From contig CM034307.1 of NCBI GenBank assembly GCA_019925795.1, forward strand, positions 64,480,864-64,544,863: DNA of 64,000 nt, written 5' to 3'. Source of the DNA: Dendrobium chrysotoxum (lineage: Eukaryota > Streptophyta > Magnoliopsida > Asparagales > Orchidaceae). A model generated the notes under the pieces. That model did not search any database and was not told the origin of the DNA. It was given only the letters and a program-made list of their open reading frames with translations. Of the stretch, positions 21,184 to 34,163 are shown one piece after another. Made by a program: the position numbers and the translations under genes. The stretch's first letter is position 1, and the number at the start of each line of letters is the position of its first letter.

Positions 21184-21902
21184 CTTCTTCAATAAAGACT
21201 GAGAGCCCAAAATCAGTAGTCTTTAGCAATGCATCTTCATCCTTTGTTGCAAGTAAGAAGTTCTCAGGCTTAAGATCCCGGTGCATCACACCCATGAAAT
21301 GGCAAATATTCACCACATTAACAATATCCCTGCAGATGCTCGAAGCCGCGCGCTCCGTGTAATGCCCTTTCGCAATTATCCCGATCGAAAAGTTCACCAC
21401 CTGCACATAGCTCCATCACAAGATGAACTGAATCTTATCCTCATATGCACCCTTGAATTCCACAATATTTGACTGCCCACTCAAATGCTGCATGATTTGG
21501 ATCTCCCTCTTGGTATCCTCCTTGTCACTCTTATGCACAAGCTTGCGTTTCGATATGGACTTGCAGGCATAAGAATGACCAGTCGAATTCTCTGTGCAAA
21601 GGTAGGTGACACCAAATTGGCCCCGGCCAAGCTCCTTGCCAAGATTATAGTTTGCGTCTAACATCATCAAAAGGTTTGTCAAGAATTGTATCATAGGTTA
21701 GGGCAGGCTTAGGTGATGGAACTGGTGGATTTGGCTTTAGTGGAGAAGGGTGAATGACGAGTTCCCGTTGGCGGAGCCTCGGGCCGGTAAGAAGTAGGCG
21801 CGGCGGTGAGGTTTCACCGCCTGTGGCGGCGGCCGTGGCCTCTGATAGGATAACATTTGATGCTGGTCTGTTTCCTTCCCTTTGCCGCAGCAAGCTCCCC
21901 AT
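21184..21902 (-). pseudogene. Second copy of the CDPK first exon, frame-broken
   Basis: Same exon as 8417-9140 but with at least eight small indels: an extra G just after the ATG, losses in the proline-rich region, an extra base before YNLGKELG, one lost near the glutamate-rich N-lobe helix region, and one gained before IIAKGH. Codons around HRDLKPEN and DFG are intact. The damage is indels rather than substitutions and clusters near the contig end, so these are probably sequence errors in a duplicate reading of the same locus, not decay of a second gene. Confidence 0.75.
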
Positions 21903-23708
21903 CTTTTCCTTCTAATTGATTGAAGGAATTTGAGTAAAACAAAAAAAAGATTTGATTTTGATTCGTTCCAGAGATAATCAAATACAGAAAATCCAGATCC
22001 AAACCTCGCCCTTTTCTCAATAGCCGAATCAACCAACCGAATAATACCAAAGATACTCCAATATTTCTGAAAAAATAAAGAAGAAAAGGACGAAACCAAG
22101 ATCTTAATTCAAACAAGTCTCCTTCAAAACCTAAGAGCTTCAAAAACACTCATAAATTGCACAAAGGGCTTACCTTGCAAGCTAAGAATAGATGGCCAAT
22201 AACCGCGTTGGAGCGCGTTGAATACTCATTCTGGTAGATTTTTGGAGGACAGGACGGAATTCTAATAGAATATGAGAAAAGTCGCTAAGAAAAACTAAAT
22301 TAAATAAAAATGGAAGAAGAACGTTAGGCCGAATCATAGCCGCCAGAAATAGAGGGGGAAATCATTACCCGATGAATGGATTTATTGGCAATTTTCTTTT
22401 ATTTTTATTTCGCATGCGCCCCACGATTGAAAATGGGCGAGCTGTGGACAAAGATAGTTCTTTATTTTATTTGAGCTCTGTTTAAAAAAAGTACAAAATC
22501 ATTGCATGTATCACTCATTTATGTATGAAAAAATGATGCGCAAATTTTTTTTATAAGGTTTGAATAGCATACATTTTTTAGTTAGGTTATCGCAGAAGAT
22601 GCGAACATCACCCCTTCAACTCTTTATTATGTTAATTAAAATTTTACATGCATATTGATACGTCATCAAAACGTCATGATTGGACACAAATCTCCTGATC
22701 TGAAAACTTCTAAAATTAAATTTTGGATCATCATACAGCTCATCTTGGCCTATTGGCTGAGAGCTTTGACTACCAACTAAGAGGTTTTATATTCGAGTCT
22801 TTGTGTATGCAATGTGGGTGTGAGTTTGCCTTAATTGACCCAAATGTCCCCTAAAAAAAATATTTTTTTGGATCATCCTAACTTCAATTTCAGCACACTT
22901 ATGATCAACTTGAACATCTCAATGAGAGGAACTCAACGACATTAAAATCGATCCAAACCGAAATCAAATGAGCCCAAATCAAGGGTTTGAAGCATAGGTG
23001 AAAGATTTTAAATATTAATTGGATGACAAAATGATATCCAAATAGGACACGCTTATAGTCGCATCATCAAAATTAAAGATCATTTAATTTCGACATCATT
23101 AAAGCACTTAAATGCTAAACAAATGCTCCATGATTGAGGAAACCAGTATGGACCACCCGATAGAGCACTCTGAATTTATTCTGGATCTTCTTCATATATG
23201 TGGGGAATGTCACTCTCAAAATCTATAAATAGACCTCCACTTTCACACATCAAGGGGCTTAGACTTTAGAAGACCTCAACATTGGGCTAGAGATCAAGAT
23301 GAATCTAAGGCTTGAAGAATCATGGAGCTCCATCTAGGCACCACTGTCGATGAACCCTTGCCACCCAACTACGATTCCTGAGGCCACCATCGCCCGCACG
23401 ACTACAGTCTCTCCGACAAACATCGCCTGCCGCCTACAGTCTCTCTGACCACCATCGCCCACCAAATACAGTCCATTCGACCTCGGTTGCTCACCAACTA
23501 TACTCCCTCTGACCTCTGTCGCCAAACAACGATCCCTTCAACCTCCATGGCTCGCCGACTACTGTCCCTCCATTCTATATCACCAAACAACGATTCCTCT
23601 GACCTCTGTCTCTCACCGACTATGGTCCCTTTGACCTCTCTCACCAGACAACATTCCCCTCGACCTCAATCACCCAATTACGATCCCTACAGCCATCGTG
23701 CCCGCCGA

Positions 23709-24260
23709 TAAAGGTGCAAATGAGTCGAGTCGAGTTTTGAGTCAGGGGGTGTTCGAGTCGAGCTCAACTGTCAAATACAAAGCTCGAGCTCGACTCATCT
23801 CACGTCGAGAGGCTCGACGAGCAGCTCATCGAGCTCCTTCCTGACCTCCGTCGTCGAGCGCCCTCCCGAGCAGGCTAGCAGCACGCGAGCTCTGTCATCG
23901 AGCTCCAACCTATGTTGTCTGATCTCCGTCGTTGTTTTCACTGTCGTCTCGAACTCCGTTGTCGTCGTGAGTTCCGCCGTCGAGCAACATGCGAACTTTG
24001 TTGTTTTGATTTTCTCGCCCGGCCTTTGATTCGTCCTCCTGCCTGCCCAAACCTAAGTTTCGATTTCCCTCCCAGTCACCTGCGTGAGCTGCTCGACGAG
24101 CTGATGAGTCGAGCGGAGGTCTGTTCGAGCTCGATAAGCCGTTAAGCTCGAAATTGTGTTCGAGCTCGACTCGGGAGCTCAATAAGCTCAACTTGTCGAG
24201 CATGTTACCGAGTCGAATTCGAGCCTACTCGCAAGTCAGCTGGACTCAGTTACACCCCTA
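23709..24260. mobile_element. Twin of the hAT-like element in the second segment copy
   Basis: 552 bp, same ends and flanking 8-mers as 10953-11505, one base shorter (GTCTGATC against GTCTTGATC). Lies in the same minisatellite (23370-24560). Confidence 0.65.
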
Positions 24261-27200
24261 CCCATCGACTACAGCCCCTCTGAGCTCTATTGCATGACTA
24301 CGATCCTTCCGACCTCCATCGCCTGCTGACTATAGTCCCTTTGACCGCTATTGCCCGCCGACTATGGTGCCTTCGACCTCTATCACTAGACAACAGTCTG
24401 CTTGACCTCAGTTGCTTGAGCTCGATTACGGCCCCTCCAGCCACCTTCGCCCGTGAAATACGATCCCTCTGACTTCTATCACTCGACAATGGTCCCCTCT
24501 AACTCAGTCACCCGACTACGATCCCTCTGACCTCCATTGCTCGACTACGGTCCAACCAACCAAAAGAATAGGCCAACGTTCCATTGAGAACACCTCCCAT
24601 ATCACTAAATTTTTCCAACTCCAACCATGTAATGGCTCTATAATGATGTATATTTGCTACATTGAGCTAAAGTCTTCCCCCAAGGAAGACCATCATTTAT
24701 AATCAACTACGAACATTAATACAATCATTTTAACATGGTCAGGCCCCATAATTTTTTCCCTTTTTTAGGGTTTTTCACATAAAAAATCTTAGTGCCTCTT
24801 TTGACTTTTACACCATCACTCTTATATGTATGTGTGTCAAATCTTTGTAAAACACTAGGACATGAAACTATATATCTCTCAACCACCGTAAATGTGCCAG
24901 CACGCAGCACATATTATAAATTTTTATGTATTTGCCTATAGGATATATCATAAAAATCAGCTCGCTTAGACACGAATGTTAATACATATTTTAAATAAAT
25001 TCAAAGCTAATTGAACACATATTATAAAAATCAGTCCGCTTGATCTCATTTGTCAGGTGGCACATTCAATTAGCTTTGAATTTATTCATCTTCCTATTTT
25101 GCTTTTTTAAATTGCTGGTTATTTTCAGTAGTAGAAGATTGATTCTATGCATTTATTTGACATCTTAAGCTCCGCAACAGCTAATTAAACCAAATTTTAG
25201 TAATGACCTGGCAAAAGATAAACCAAATTTAAGTGCTGTTGCGGGCTAGAATATACACGGCGATAGAGTTAGAATTATACGTCTTAGCGTTGCACGGATA
25301 TCCAGCTCACACACAGAGAACACAAGATTTTTACGTGGAAAATCCTGAAAAAGAGAAAAACCACGGGGCCTGACCCAATTTGAATGAATCAACTAGTGTT
25401 TACTGTCGATTAAAAATGAGGTTCTTCCTTGGAAGAAGACCTTGGCTTGATGTCACAAATATACATCATATAGAGCGCATTACATGGTGGGAGTTACAAA
25501 CATCAACATAGACATGTTTGTTTGGTCGGTAGGACCATAGTCGTCTAACGACGGAGGTCGGAAAGACCGTAGTCGACATGCATTGGAGGTCAGAAAGATT
25601 GTAGTCTGATGACAGAGGTCAGGAGGACCTTCGTTGGGATGAATTAAATGTTGACAATGACATTGACATATGATCATCAACACATATGAGCATAAACATA
25701 AACATCCATTATAAAAGAAGTACGTCATCTTAGTGGAAGAAAAAAAAAATTAAGGAACATATAAGGCTACATAAGTGAATGAAATGTTAAGAGATTTGTA
25801 ACACTGGCTTCTTTATTAAGAAATCATAAAGTTTAGTTAATGACATTTGTGTGAAAGCTAAACTAAGCTACAATTAGCTATGAATGTATAATTAATGTTA
25901 AAGATGACAAACAATGTAGTAAAATTTGGTTTATTTTTTGTCAGGTCATTACTAATGGACTTTCGAGTATAAAGCAACCACCGCCCTATTTTGCGCATTG
26001 GAAAAATTACTAGAAGAAGGTAATATGAATGACATAATGGTTAAATCAATGAGAGAAATTTATATCAATGAATGACCACTCAATTAAAAAAAAATAATAT
26101 CAAAATTACAACAATTAAAACAAACACTATTTGGCAAGAATGAGATAGTCAATTAGGATAGTAATGATTGTCAATTAAAAAAATCAGTATAAAAAAATAA
26201 ATAATGATTGCCTCTTATGTGCTAATCTTATTCATCTTCCTATTTTGCTTTTTTAAATTGCTGGTTATTTTCAGTAGTAGGAGATTGATTCTATGCATTT
26301 ATTTGAGTGTATTTTGCTCTTATTTTTTGCCTTACATTGCTCCTCCCTTTGGTCCATAGCTTTCCTATAAATAGCTTATTTTGGCACATTCATTGATGCA
26401 AGAAGCACAATTGGGTCTTTCTCTTCTATATTTTTTTAAAAACCTTTTTCTGTATTTTTAACACTAATGATACTATCATCGAATGCTTTTAAAACAACAT
26501 CAATACCATCTTACTAATTGCTCTCTAAAATGAAAATTATTTTATCCTATAGGTATAGGTGTGATGAGAGTGACTAATTTTTCTTCCATCACATGATGCT
26601 AAGATGAAATATTAACTTGTGTGAGTAGTCATTAGTGTTAAAAGAACTTGTTTTGTTTCTTTTATAAATATAAATTTAAAATTTAAAATTGTAAATGTAA
26701 TATTCTCGAATGAGTTTTGGTATTTTTGTTTTTTTTTTTTGAAAAATTATTAAAACCGAACATCATAAATAGATGTCGTCTATGTTAGTTAATTATTTTT
26801 AATTTATGAAAATCTCATACATGCGTAATTATATTTTCTCATTTATCGCATGTATATTTATGTAAGTTTTTCTGCTAATCACCTCTATATATATCCATCA
26901 ATTGCGTATTTGTTCTTAGGAGTTTGATTAATATAAAACTTAATATTAATAGTCTGATTAATTAATTAAAATAGAGTGTCATCACTTTCACGTTAGTTAT
27001 TTATTACTTGTTGCTTTCTGAAATATTAGCAACGGTAGAGAAATATAAAGTTTAGCATTCTAGCTTTTGTAAGAAGATTCATCACATAAATAGATAAAAG
27101 AGTAAAGTGCATCATGCATAACTCATAAGTGACACCAGAATTTTTTAGTGGAAAACCCTCAAAGCGGAAAAAAATTACGGGGCTTTACCCAGTCGAAATG

Positions 27201-27727
27201 ATTCCACTGATGTTAGTGGTTGATTACAAATGATGTCCTTCTCCGGAGAAGGGCGTTGGCTCAATGTAACAAATACACTTGGCATAGAGCACATTACGTA
27301 GTTGGAGAACAACATAACAGTTGTTTTTAAGAGAGTGCGGGCTTGCTTGTTGGGCCTGTAAAGCCGTAGGTTTGTAATTGGTTGATGGTGGTCAGAAGGA
27401 TCGTTGTCGGCAGACGATAGAGGTTGGAAGAACTGTAGTCGAACAACGGTGGTTGGAGGGATCGTACATAGTCGGCGGCGATGACAGAGATTAGAAAGAC
27501 CGTAGTTGGGCGACGATGGTTGGAGGGACCATAGTTGGCATCGACTGTCATTATTTTTTTTTCCGGTTTCTGTTAAGCACAATAAACTTTTTAACCGTTT
27601 TAATTTTAAAAATTTGTCCGAAAAATTTTACAAATCTAATTAATAACGTCAATTGTAATTTCTGTAAGTGCTTCACATCATACTAGTCAAATGGATCAAT
27701 GATGCGGCAAATAATTGAAATAAATAA

Positions 27728-28026
27728 GATCATCTCCAACCGAAAAACCCATTTCCCACTCCAAAATGCAGGAAAACTCTAAAATGCAGTCATAGCTCTC
27801 CAATTGAACTCCATTTTTGACGCTTGCTGCGAAGGTAACCACCTTTCTAGGCTTTCGCGCGCTTTTTGGCAAATCCCGCAAGCCAAATTTTTGGCGCAGG
27901 TGAACAGTGCAACGCCAATATTGGCGTTGCACTGTTCACATAGCGAACTTTGGCGTGAATTTTAGAGTTCCAATGGAGGAAATGGCGGACTGCATACGGT
28001 GGTATGCAGTTCGATTGGAGATGCCC
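27728..28026. mobile_element. Twin of the Harbinger-type MITE
   Basis: Same TAA-flanked element as 14969-15265, two bases longer next to the palindrome (CACATAGCG against CACAGCG). The 40 bp palindrome is perfect here too (27900-27939). Confidence 0.85.
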
Positions 28027-28237
28027 TAAACCCCACAGGCGACTTCAAACCGACTCTTAACTCTTAAGGGAATGTAATAAAAATAAAATAACTTCATTTC
28101 TATAAAAAAAATCAAAAAATAAATATTTGCTTCTAAAAATAGAGTTTATTAACTTTCTGAGATCGTAAACTCAGATTCTTGAGATATTTAAAATAAAAAT
28201 ACAGAAGTTGAAATCTATTATAGGAAACTAGAGAATC

Positions 28238-28244
28238 TATAAAA
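28238..28244 (+). promoter_or_regulatory. TATA box, B3 gene in second segment copy
   Basis: TATAAAA 53 bp upstream of the ATG, as in units A and C. Confidence 0.55.
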
Positions 28245-28290
28245 TCCACAGTAAAGTAAGCTTCTTAATCTAAAGCTTACCTTACCAATC

Positions 28291-28959
28291 ATGTCCGCTG
28301 CTCATACTCTCCGCCCCTTCTACTTCTCCCCGTTAACTGCTGCCGTCGGAAGGGAGAATATGAAAACGCTAGATCTCATCTCCAAGCTGTACGCTCCCCT
28401 TCCTCTTCCAAAGCAACCAACCCCCGCCACCTCAGACGAGAAGATGGCAGAAGATATGCCAGAGTGGGTCGGGAAGCTTAGCATGGAAAAAGGAGCCAGC
28501 TTTGCATGGAAGGTGATGGAGAAGGAAATATATGCCTCCGACGCCAGCGACCAACAAAACCGCTTCTTGATAAGGAAGCACATCATCGACGACCGGATAA
28601 TGCCGGCGATGACGGAAGATGAGCTTTTCGCTGCGAATCTGATTTCTACTGCTGCATCAAACAGGCGCCGACTTTACGGCAGAGAAGGAGAAGGAGAAGC
28701 AGGAGAGAGGAAACAGGGGAGGGAACACGGAGGGCTCGAGGTTAAGGTTTATAACAGAAACGGATGGGGTTGTTCGCTCTATCTTACGAGGTGGGATGCG
28801 AGTAGGGCTTCGGTCCTTAAAGGAGGGAAGTATAGAGAGTTTCATCGCCGGAGTCACTTCGCCATCGGCGGTCTGGTAGAGATGTGGGCTTTCAGAGATG
28901 GAGATGGCAAGCTGTGCTTCGCCATTGGGAACAAAGTTGATCTCGAGATTTCTCTGTAG
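28291..28959 (+). CDS. B3 domain-containing protein, second reading of unit A
   Basis: Encodes a 222-residue protein identical to that of 15530-16198, with the same promoter, MITE and 3' flank. Because the whole 12.3 kb context is duplicated across an assembly gap, this is probably the same gene represented twice. If the duplication is real, it is a very recent paralogue. Domain layout: variable, proline-containing N-terminal third, then a DUF313-type B3 domain from about residue 78 to 215. Confidence 0.75.
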   Translation: MSAAHTLRPFYFSPLTAAVGRENMKTLDLISKLYAPLPLPKQPTPATSDEKMAEDMPEWVGKLSMEKGASFAWKVMEKEIYASDASDQQNRFLIRKHIIDDRIMPAMTEDELFAANLISTAASNRRRLYGREGEGEAGERKQGREHGGLEVKVYNRNGWGCSLYLTRWDASRASVLKGGKYREFHRRSHFAIGGLVEMWAFRDGDGKLCFAIGNKVDLEISL

Positions 28960-30434
28960 CTAGTAGTAGAATACATTTCTCTGTAGCTAGTAGTAGTATA
29001 CATCTACGTCGATCGGTTATGGATGATGCATGGGATGTTTTGGTTTAGGCATGTGTGGTATTATATGATAACCATTGATGTTTTTTTTTTACCCTTGATG
29101 TTCATATGTGATGTAAACTGATTGTTGAACATTTCTGTATTAGTTTCTTTCCAAAGTTACATATATATTTGATTCGGAGATATGATAGTTGTAGCGTCCT
29201 GAAACATTTACAACAGTATAAGGATAAAGAGCTTTATGTTTTAGTTTTGAACGAAAATTCATTGCATATACATGGTATTAGAATTAAGTGATCTTGGGCT
29301 CGTTGAATTCTTCACGGCGAGCCCCTCGATTCAACTATAAGCATGCCATATTTGGATATCATTTGGCTATCCAATCAATACTTTGAACCTTCCAAGTATG
29401 TTCGGTTTTTTGATTTTGGCTCGGATTGGACTGATTTTAGTGTTGTTGGGTTCATCTCCTTGAGATTTTCAATTGACTATAAGTTTGTTAAGATCAAAAT
29501 TTGGACAGTCCCAAATTTAATTTTGAAAGTTTCTAATTTGAATATGTCTTGAGATTCAAGTGCTATCATTCCAGCATATGAAGCTTAATGTTATGGGTAT
29601 CTATGTTGAACCTGACATGAAATATTTTAATTTGGATCAATTCATGTAAGATTCACGTTAGGTTTATATTAACTTAAGTGACTAAAAAAAATTAATCAGA
29701 TCAGGCTCAAGTTTGAAAAAAAAATAAATAAAGAGAAAAAATGATCCCAAACAGCCCCTTAAAATCTAAAACACACAAGCATTTTCTTCTTTATCACAAG
29801 AATTGTAGATAAAAAATAAATAACTAAGGGGAAATGTGGTTGATGCTTCTTCTTTAAATTAAATATAGGGAAAATTAAATTACAATTTTTAAGACCTTAT
29901 TTTTAAAAAAATATCCTGATTTTATAAGTTCTGAAATTAGCTAAAATTATAAAAAGTTTGGGGTTTAAAATATTTAAATAGTTGACAATTAAAAAAATTC
30001 AAATTTAATCTATAACTTTCTCTATTTCTCTCAAAAATCCCTTAATTCATCTTTAAGACTTCGTTTGGGATAATTTTTTTACATTTTTTTAAATTAGATT
30101 TTTAGTACAATTTTTTTTTTAAGTAATAAAAAAAAGTGACCAATGTCAAAAAAAAAAAACCCTAAATTTCAGAGATGCAAAGTTAATAGGAAATCAAAAA
30201 TATTTTTTTTCTGCACCAAACATTCAATGAAGTTCATCTTAATAATAAATGCTTAGATTATATTATTTTTTTTCTTAAATCAATTTGGTGCAGAAAAAAT
30301 ATTTCTGATTTCCTATTAAGTTTGAGTCTCTGAAATTTAGATTTTTTTTTTTTTAATTTTTACATCTTTTGGCCTTTTTTTTTTCAATAAATATTCCTTC
30401 CCTTTTTTTTATTCATCCAGGATTTTTTTTTTCT

Positions 30435-30727
30435 AATTTCTGAAGTGCTTCACATCATTCAAGTCAAATGGATCAAATGCGCTGCAAATAAATAAACTAG
30501 ATTAAATGTTGAAAATTGGATATTAAATCAACCCCACAAGAGGCTCCCAATGGATGTTCGAGGGAATATAATATAAATAAAATAAATTCATTTCTATAAA
30601 AAAAATTAAAAAATAAATATTTTATTTCTAAAAATATAATTTATTAATTGTCTGAGGTACTAACTGCAAATTCTTGAAGATATTTAAAATAAAAATACTC
30701 TAAAATCTATTATAAGAAACTAGAGAT
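30435..30727 (+). promoter_or_regulatory. Orphan B3-type promoter (unit F), second reading
   Basis: Same as 17670-17967. The B3 promoter homology stops at CTATTATAAGAAACTAGAG and L1 starts. B3 3'-flank homology resumes only at 35351. Confidence 0.65.
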
Positions 30728-30830
30728 TTTGAAGAGATTGATGCGTTAGGGTTTCCTCCTTTGCGAAACCTTTCTCTCACGGCCCTTTGGGTTTCGCTCG
30801 GTGGGCTTATGCCCTTCCTCTCCGTCATCG

Positions 30831-31677
30831 ATGGCTAGGAAATCTTCTGATTTTTCTCCTCTTCCATCTGCATCACAACCTAATCCGTCTTCAACGGCTG
30901 CTCCGGCTCCATGGACGAACAACTTTACTTCGGCTCCAGAAACTCGATCTGAGGTTTTCCTATGTCTTTTATTCCTCCAGATCAAAAAATCTCCTTTAAA
31001 GTCGATGATCTCTCAGAAGGTATTTCCCTCTGGAACCTATCTCTTATTGGGTATTCTATCGGTCAAAGACTGTATTATGAGAGGCTTCTTGTAGCCATGA
31101 AAAAGTTATGGCAACTAAAGGGATCTCCCTTGTTAATCTCTCTTTTTGATGGTTTTTTCCTTTTGAAATTTAATAACTTGGATGACTATAATATGGTTTG
31201 GTTTGGAGGTCCTTGGTTTCTTCTTGGGAAGCCTTTTGTTCTTCAACAATGGTCTCCAAAATTTAAACCAAAAAGAGATGAATCGGCATCCATCCCAATC
31301 TGGGTCAAGATTTTGGATGTGCCGCTAGCCCTTTGGACCCCGTCGGGAATTTAAAAAATTGCTAGTTATATTGGAATACCGCTTACGGTTGATTCTCTTA
31401 TTGCCAAATGTACGCGCTCAATTTTGCTAGGATTTGCGTTTTGAGCTCCAAAGATTTAAAACTTCCAGAGGAAATTCTGATTGACATTAATGTGGAGGAT
31501 TTTACCCTAAAAGTTGTCTACGATTGGAAACCGACTCCTTGTGAATCATGCGGATCTCTTATTCACCCTTCTAACCCTAACCCAAAACAACCCTTGATCA
31601 ATAGTAATCTGCCTAATCAGAGAGGCAGAAGTACGAGTAGACATCCTCGTTACAGACCTCGCACTGTCTCCAAGTGA
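30831..31677 (+). pseudogene. L1 ORF1 (DUF4283-type RNA-binding protein), broken
   Basis: Starts MARKSSDF, followed by a Ser/Pro/Thr-rich segment. A frame change near 30955 leads to the DUF4283-like domain (30962-31354), with SLWNLSLIGYSIG, YNMVWFGGPWFLLGKPFVLQ and IWVKILDVPLALW. A stop interrupts it at 31352, then IASYIGIPLTVDSLIAKCT and a CESCG zinc-knuckle-like stub follow, ending at TGA near 31675. A Pro/Ser and Lys-rich tail extends to about 32138 in another frame. Would act in LINE RNP formation if intact. Confidence 0.7.
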
Positions 31678-32139
31678 CCTCCTCTACTTCCTATTCCCAC
31701 TGAACCACCTGTTCCCAGGCCTGCTTCTCCTCCTCCCACTGAATCACATGTTCAACATGAAATCACAGGAGCTTATATATCACCTCCACCACAAAGTTCT
31801 AAGAACATTGTGGAAAAAGATCATGATATTCCCAACGTTAATATCCCAACAGAGGAGCTATCTTTTTCTGAACCCAACTACATCAATACTACTCACATAG
31901 CTCCAGTCATTCCTATTGCCAATAAATTTAATATTCTTAATATGGAAGCCATCTCTGAACCACAACTTGAATTTGATATTGAAGAAGTCTCCTCTCAGAT
32001 TATTGGTAAACCTCCTCAAAAATCCTTCCCCTATGCATAAATCTCCTATAATCAGTAAGGCACCTTCTTCTCCTGCCAAAAAACCCACAAAAGCTAAAAC
32101 TGCCAAAAAGGCAAAACCCTCTTCCTCAAAATCCAAATG

Positions 32140-34163
32140 ATTCCCCCGCCTATTACCTGTTGGAATGTTAGAAGATTTAACAGGCCTGATAAAATTCTTG
32201 CTTGCAAAAATCTTATTAACATCCACAAGTTGAAAATGTATTGTGTTCTTGAAGAAAAAAATCCATGAGTCTGTGCTTGATAACCCCTGGTACGTTAATT
32301 CTCATAAACTATTTGAGAATGAAGGAAGTCGTAACAATTTCGATGTTTCTTCTCCTTACAGAATTTGGGTTAAATGGGATTCTTCTTATATCTCATTTAA
32401 CCCATTAGTTATTTCCTCCCAGATTATTCACGAAAGACTCTTTTTAGACTCTTCCACTTTGTTTTTTATTTCTGTTATTTATGCTGCTAATTCTCCTGAA
32501 GATAGGAAGTCCCTTTGGGCTCATATTAGAGATCTGGCTAATAATATCACCCAACCTTGGATTTTAGTTGAGAACTTTAACTGATGTAGGTATGACCATG
32601 AAAAAGTGGGAGGTGTTGCTTTGCATTCTAGTCAGTTTGGAGATTTTAATAATACTATCTTTGATTGTGAACTCACTGATCTTGCTTCGGTTGGCTTGTA
32701 CTACACTTGGTTTAATCAGCAGAAAGATAATCCTATTCATATTAAGCTAGACAGAGTTTTGGTAAACACTGATTGGTTGGTTCTATATCCTAAGTCTTAC
32801 TATAAAGTGGATCCCCCTCAGTGCTCTGACCATTCTCCCCTCTTGATCCATTTTGATACTATTCAGCTTAAACCTTCGAGATTTCTTTTTAAAAATTATT
32901 GGTCTAATCATGCCGGTTTTAGAGAAGCTCTGCTCGAAGCATTTCAAAGCTGCCCCTCTTCTAGTCCTATTGCTTCACTATACTTTAGCTTGCAAATATT
33001 GAAAATTTTTCTTAAGAAGAAGAAATGGAATTCAGCTAATTTCATTTCAACTACCATTGATGATCTTAAAGCTAAGCAACTGTTTTATCTTACTGAAATT
33101 GAGAAATATCTTATGAATTGTTCAATCAATTCCCAGTTAAAGGATATTAATGATTTGCTCTCAAATTATCAAGCTTCTTGAGCTTCTTGGTTGATTCAAA
33201 GGGCCAAAGTTAAATGTTTTCTACCGAAGAAGAGGATCTGGGTTTCCTTTATGCAAAAATAAAAAGTAGGAAAAATATCAATACTTTAAAGGTCTTATCT
33301 TCACCTGAAGGTAATTTTTTGGAGCATAATGACATCGCCCAAGCTTTAATTAATCATTTCAGCAATCTTTTTAATACTCTCGTACATCATTATGCTAATT
33401 CCCTCGATTATTCTACTGGAGATTTACTTTCTACCGAAGATGCAAATTATTTCGTTGGTCCTTTTACTAATCAAGACATCAAAGATGTAGTCTTCTCGCT
33501 TTTCCTACTGGTTGTTTCCTTGGTCCCAACGATTTCACTGCTGAATTCTATAAGGATAATTGGGATATTGTAGGGATCAAAGTTTGTAATTTTGTTAAGA
33601 ATTTTATAAATTCTGGACACTTTCCTAAAGGGGTTAAGGCTATGACTATAACCCTTATTCCAAAAAATTCTCATGCCAATACAATTTCAGACTATAGACC
33701 TATTTCTCTTTGCAATATTTTCTACAAGATTGTTGCTAAACTCCTTGCTAACAAATTGAAAAATGTTTTACCTCTTATAATTCATGATAGCCAAGTCGGT
33801 TTTATTAAAAATAGATCTTCTTCGGATAACATTATCTTAGCTAACGAAATCTTAAAGGATTTCAAAAATTCAAGGAATTATTTCTGTGCTAAGCTTGACA
33901 TTCTTAGAGCGTTTGACTTAGTTTCTTGAGATTTTATTATCAATCTTATGAGAATGAAAGGTTTTCCTGAGAAGTTTCTTAGATGGATTAATGGGTGTAT
34001 TAACAATATTCATTTTTCCATTTGTTTAAATGGATCACTGGAATGGTTTTTCAAGTCTACGTCTGGGCTTAGACAAGGTTACTCGCTTTCTCCTCTTCTT
34101 TTTAGCATTGTGATGGATGCATTTTCCTGTAGGTTGCATGATAAAATCTCTGGATCGACTTAA
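32140..34163 (+). pseudogene. L1 ORF2 (endonuclease and partial reverse transcriptase), broken
   Basis: Endonuclease part: ITCWNVRRFNRPDK (about 32155) is the N-terminal strand; PWILVENFN (about 32550) corresponds to the usual WILVGDFN, with the catalytic aspartate changed; TWFNQQKDNPIHIKLDRVLV and SDHSPLLIHF (near 32830) follow. Reverse transcriptase part: TLIPKNSHANTISDYRPISLCN (33650-33720), VGFIKNRSSSDNI, LDILRAFDLVS (usual form D.xKAFD) and GLRQGYSLSPLLFSIVMDAF (34060-34125). Stops and frameshifts occur at least at 32265, 32583, 33181 and 33927. It ends before YADD. Confidence 0.8.

Larger units (their letters stand above)
19601..31860 (+). repeat. Second copy of the 12.27 kb segment (right of gap)
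   Basis: Matches 6833-19100 from end to end. It starts at the first called base after the gap and its homology ends at the base that matches the last base before the gap. Differences are mostly 1-2 bp indels, dense in 21360-21900 (kinase exon). Most likely an unmerged contig overlap, not a biological duplication. Confidence 0.95.
30728..34163 (+). mobile_element. L1-type LINE, degenerate, 3' part missing
   Basis: About 3.4 kb of an L1 element: ORF1 region 30831-31677 and ORF2 from about 32140. ORF2 stops inside the reverse transcriptase before the catalytic YADD motif and no poly(A) tail follows; at 34164 unrelated LTR-like sequence begins. The 5' side lies in a B3 promoter. Loss of the 3' end is unusual for target-primed elements, which are normally 5'-truncated, so a later insertion or deletion must have removed it. 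Confidence 0.8.

Noticed and set aside
21164..21406. Second functional kinase gene
   Set aside because: Only part of the kinase core is open, with at least eight indels over the exon, and the locus is most likely the same gene as 8417-9140 read twice.
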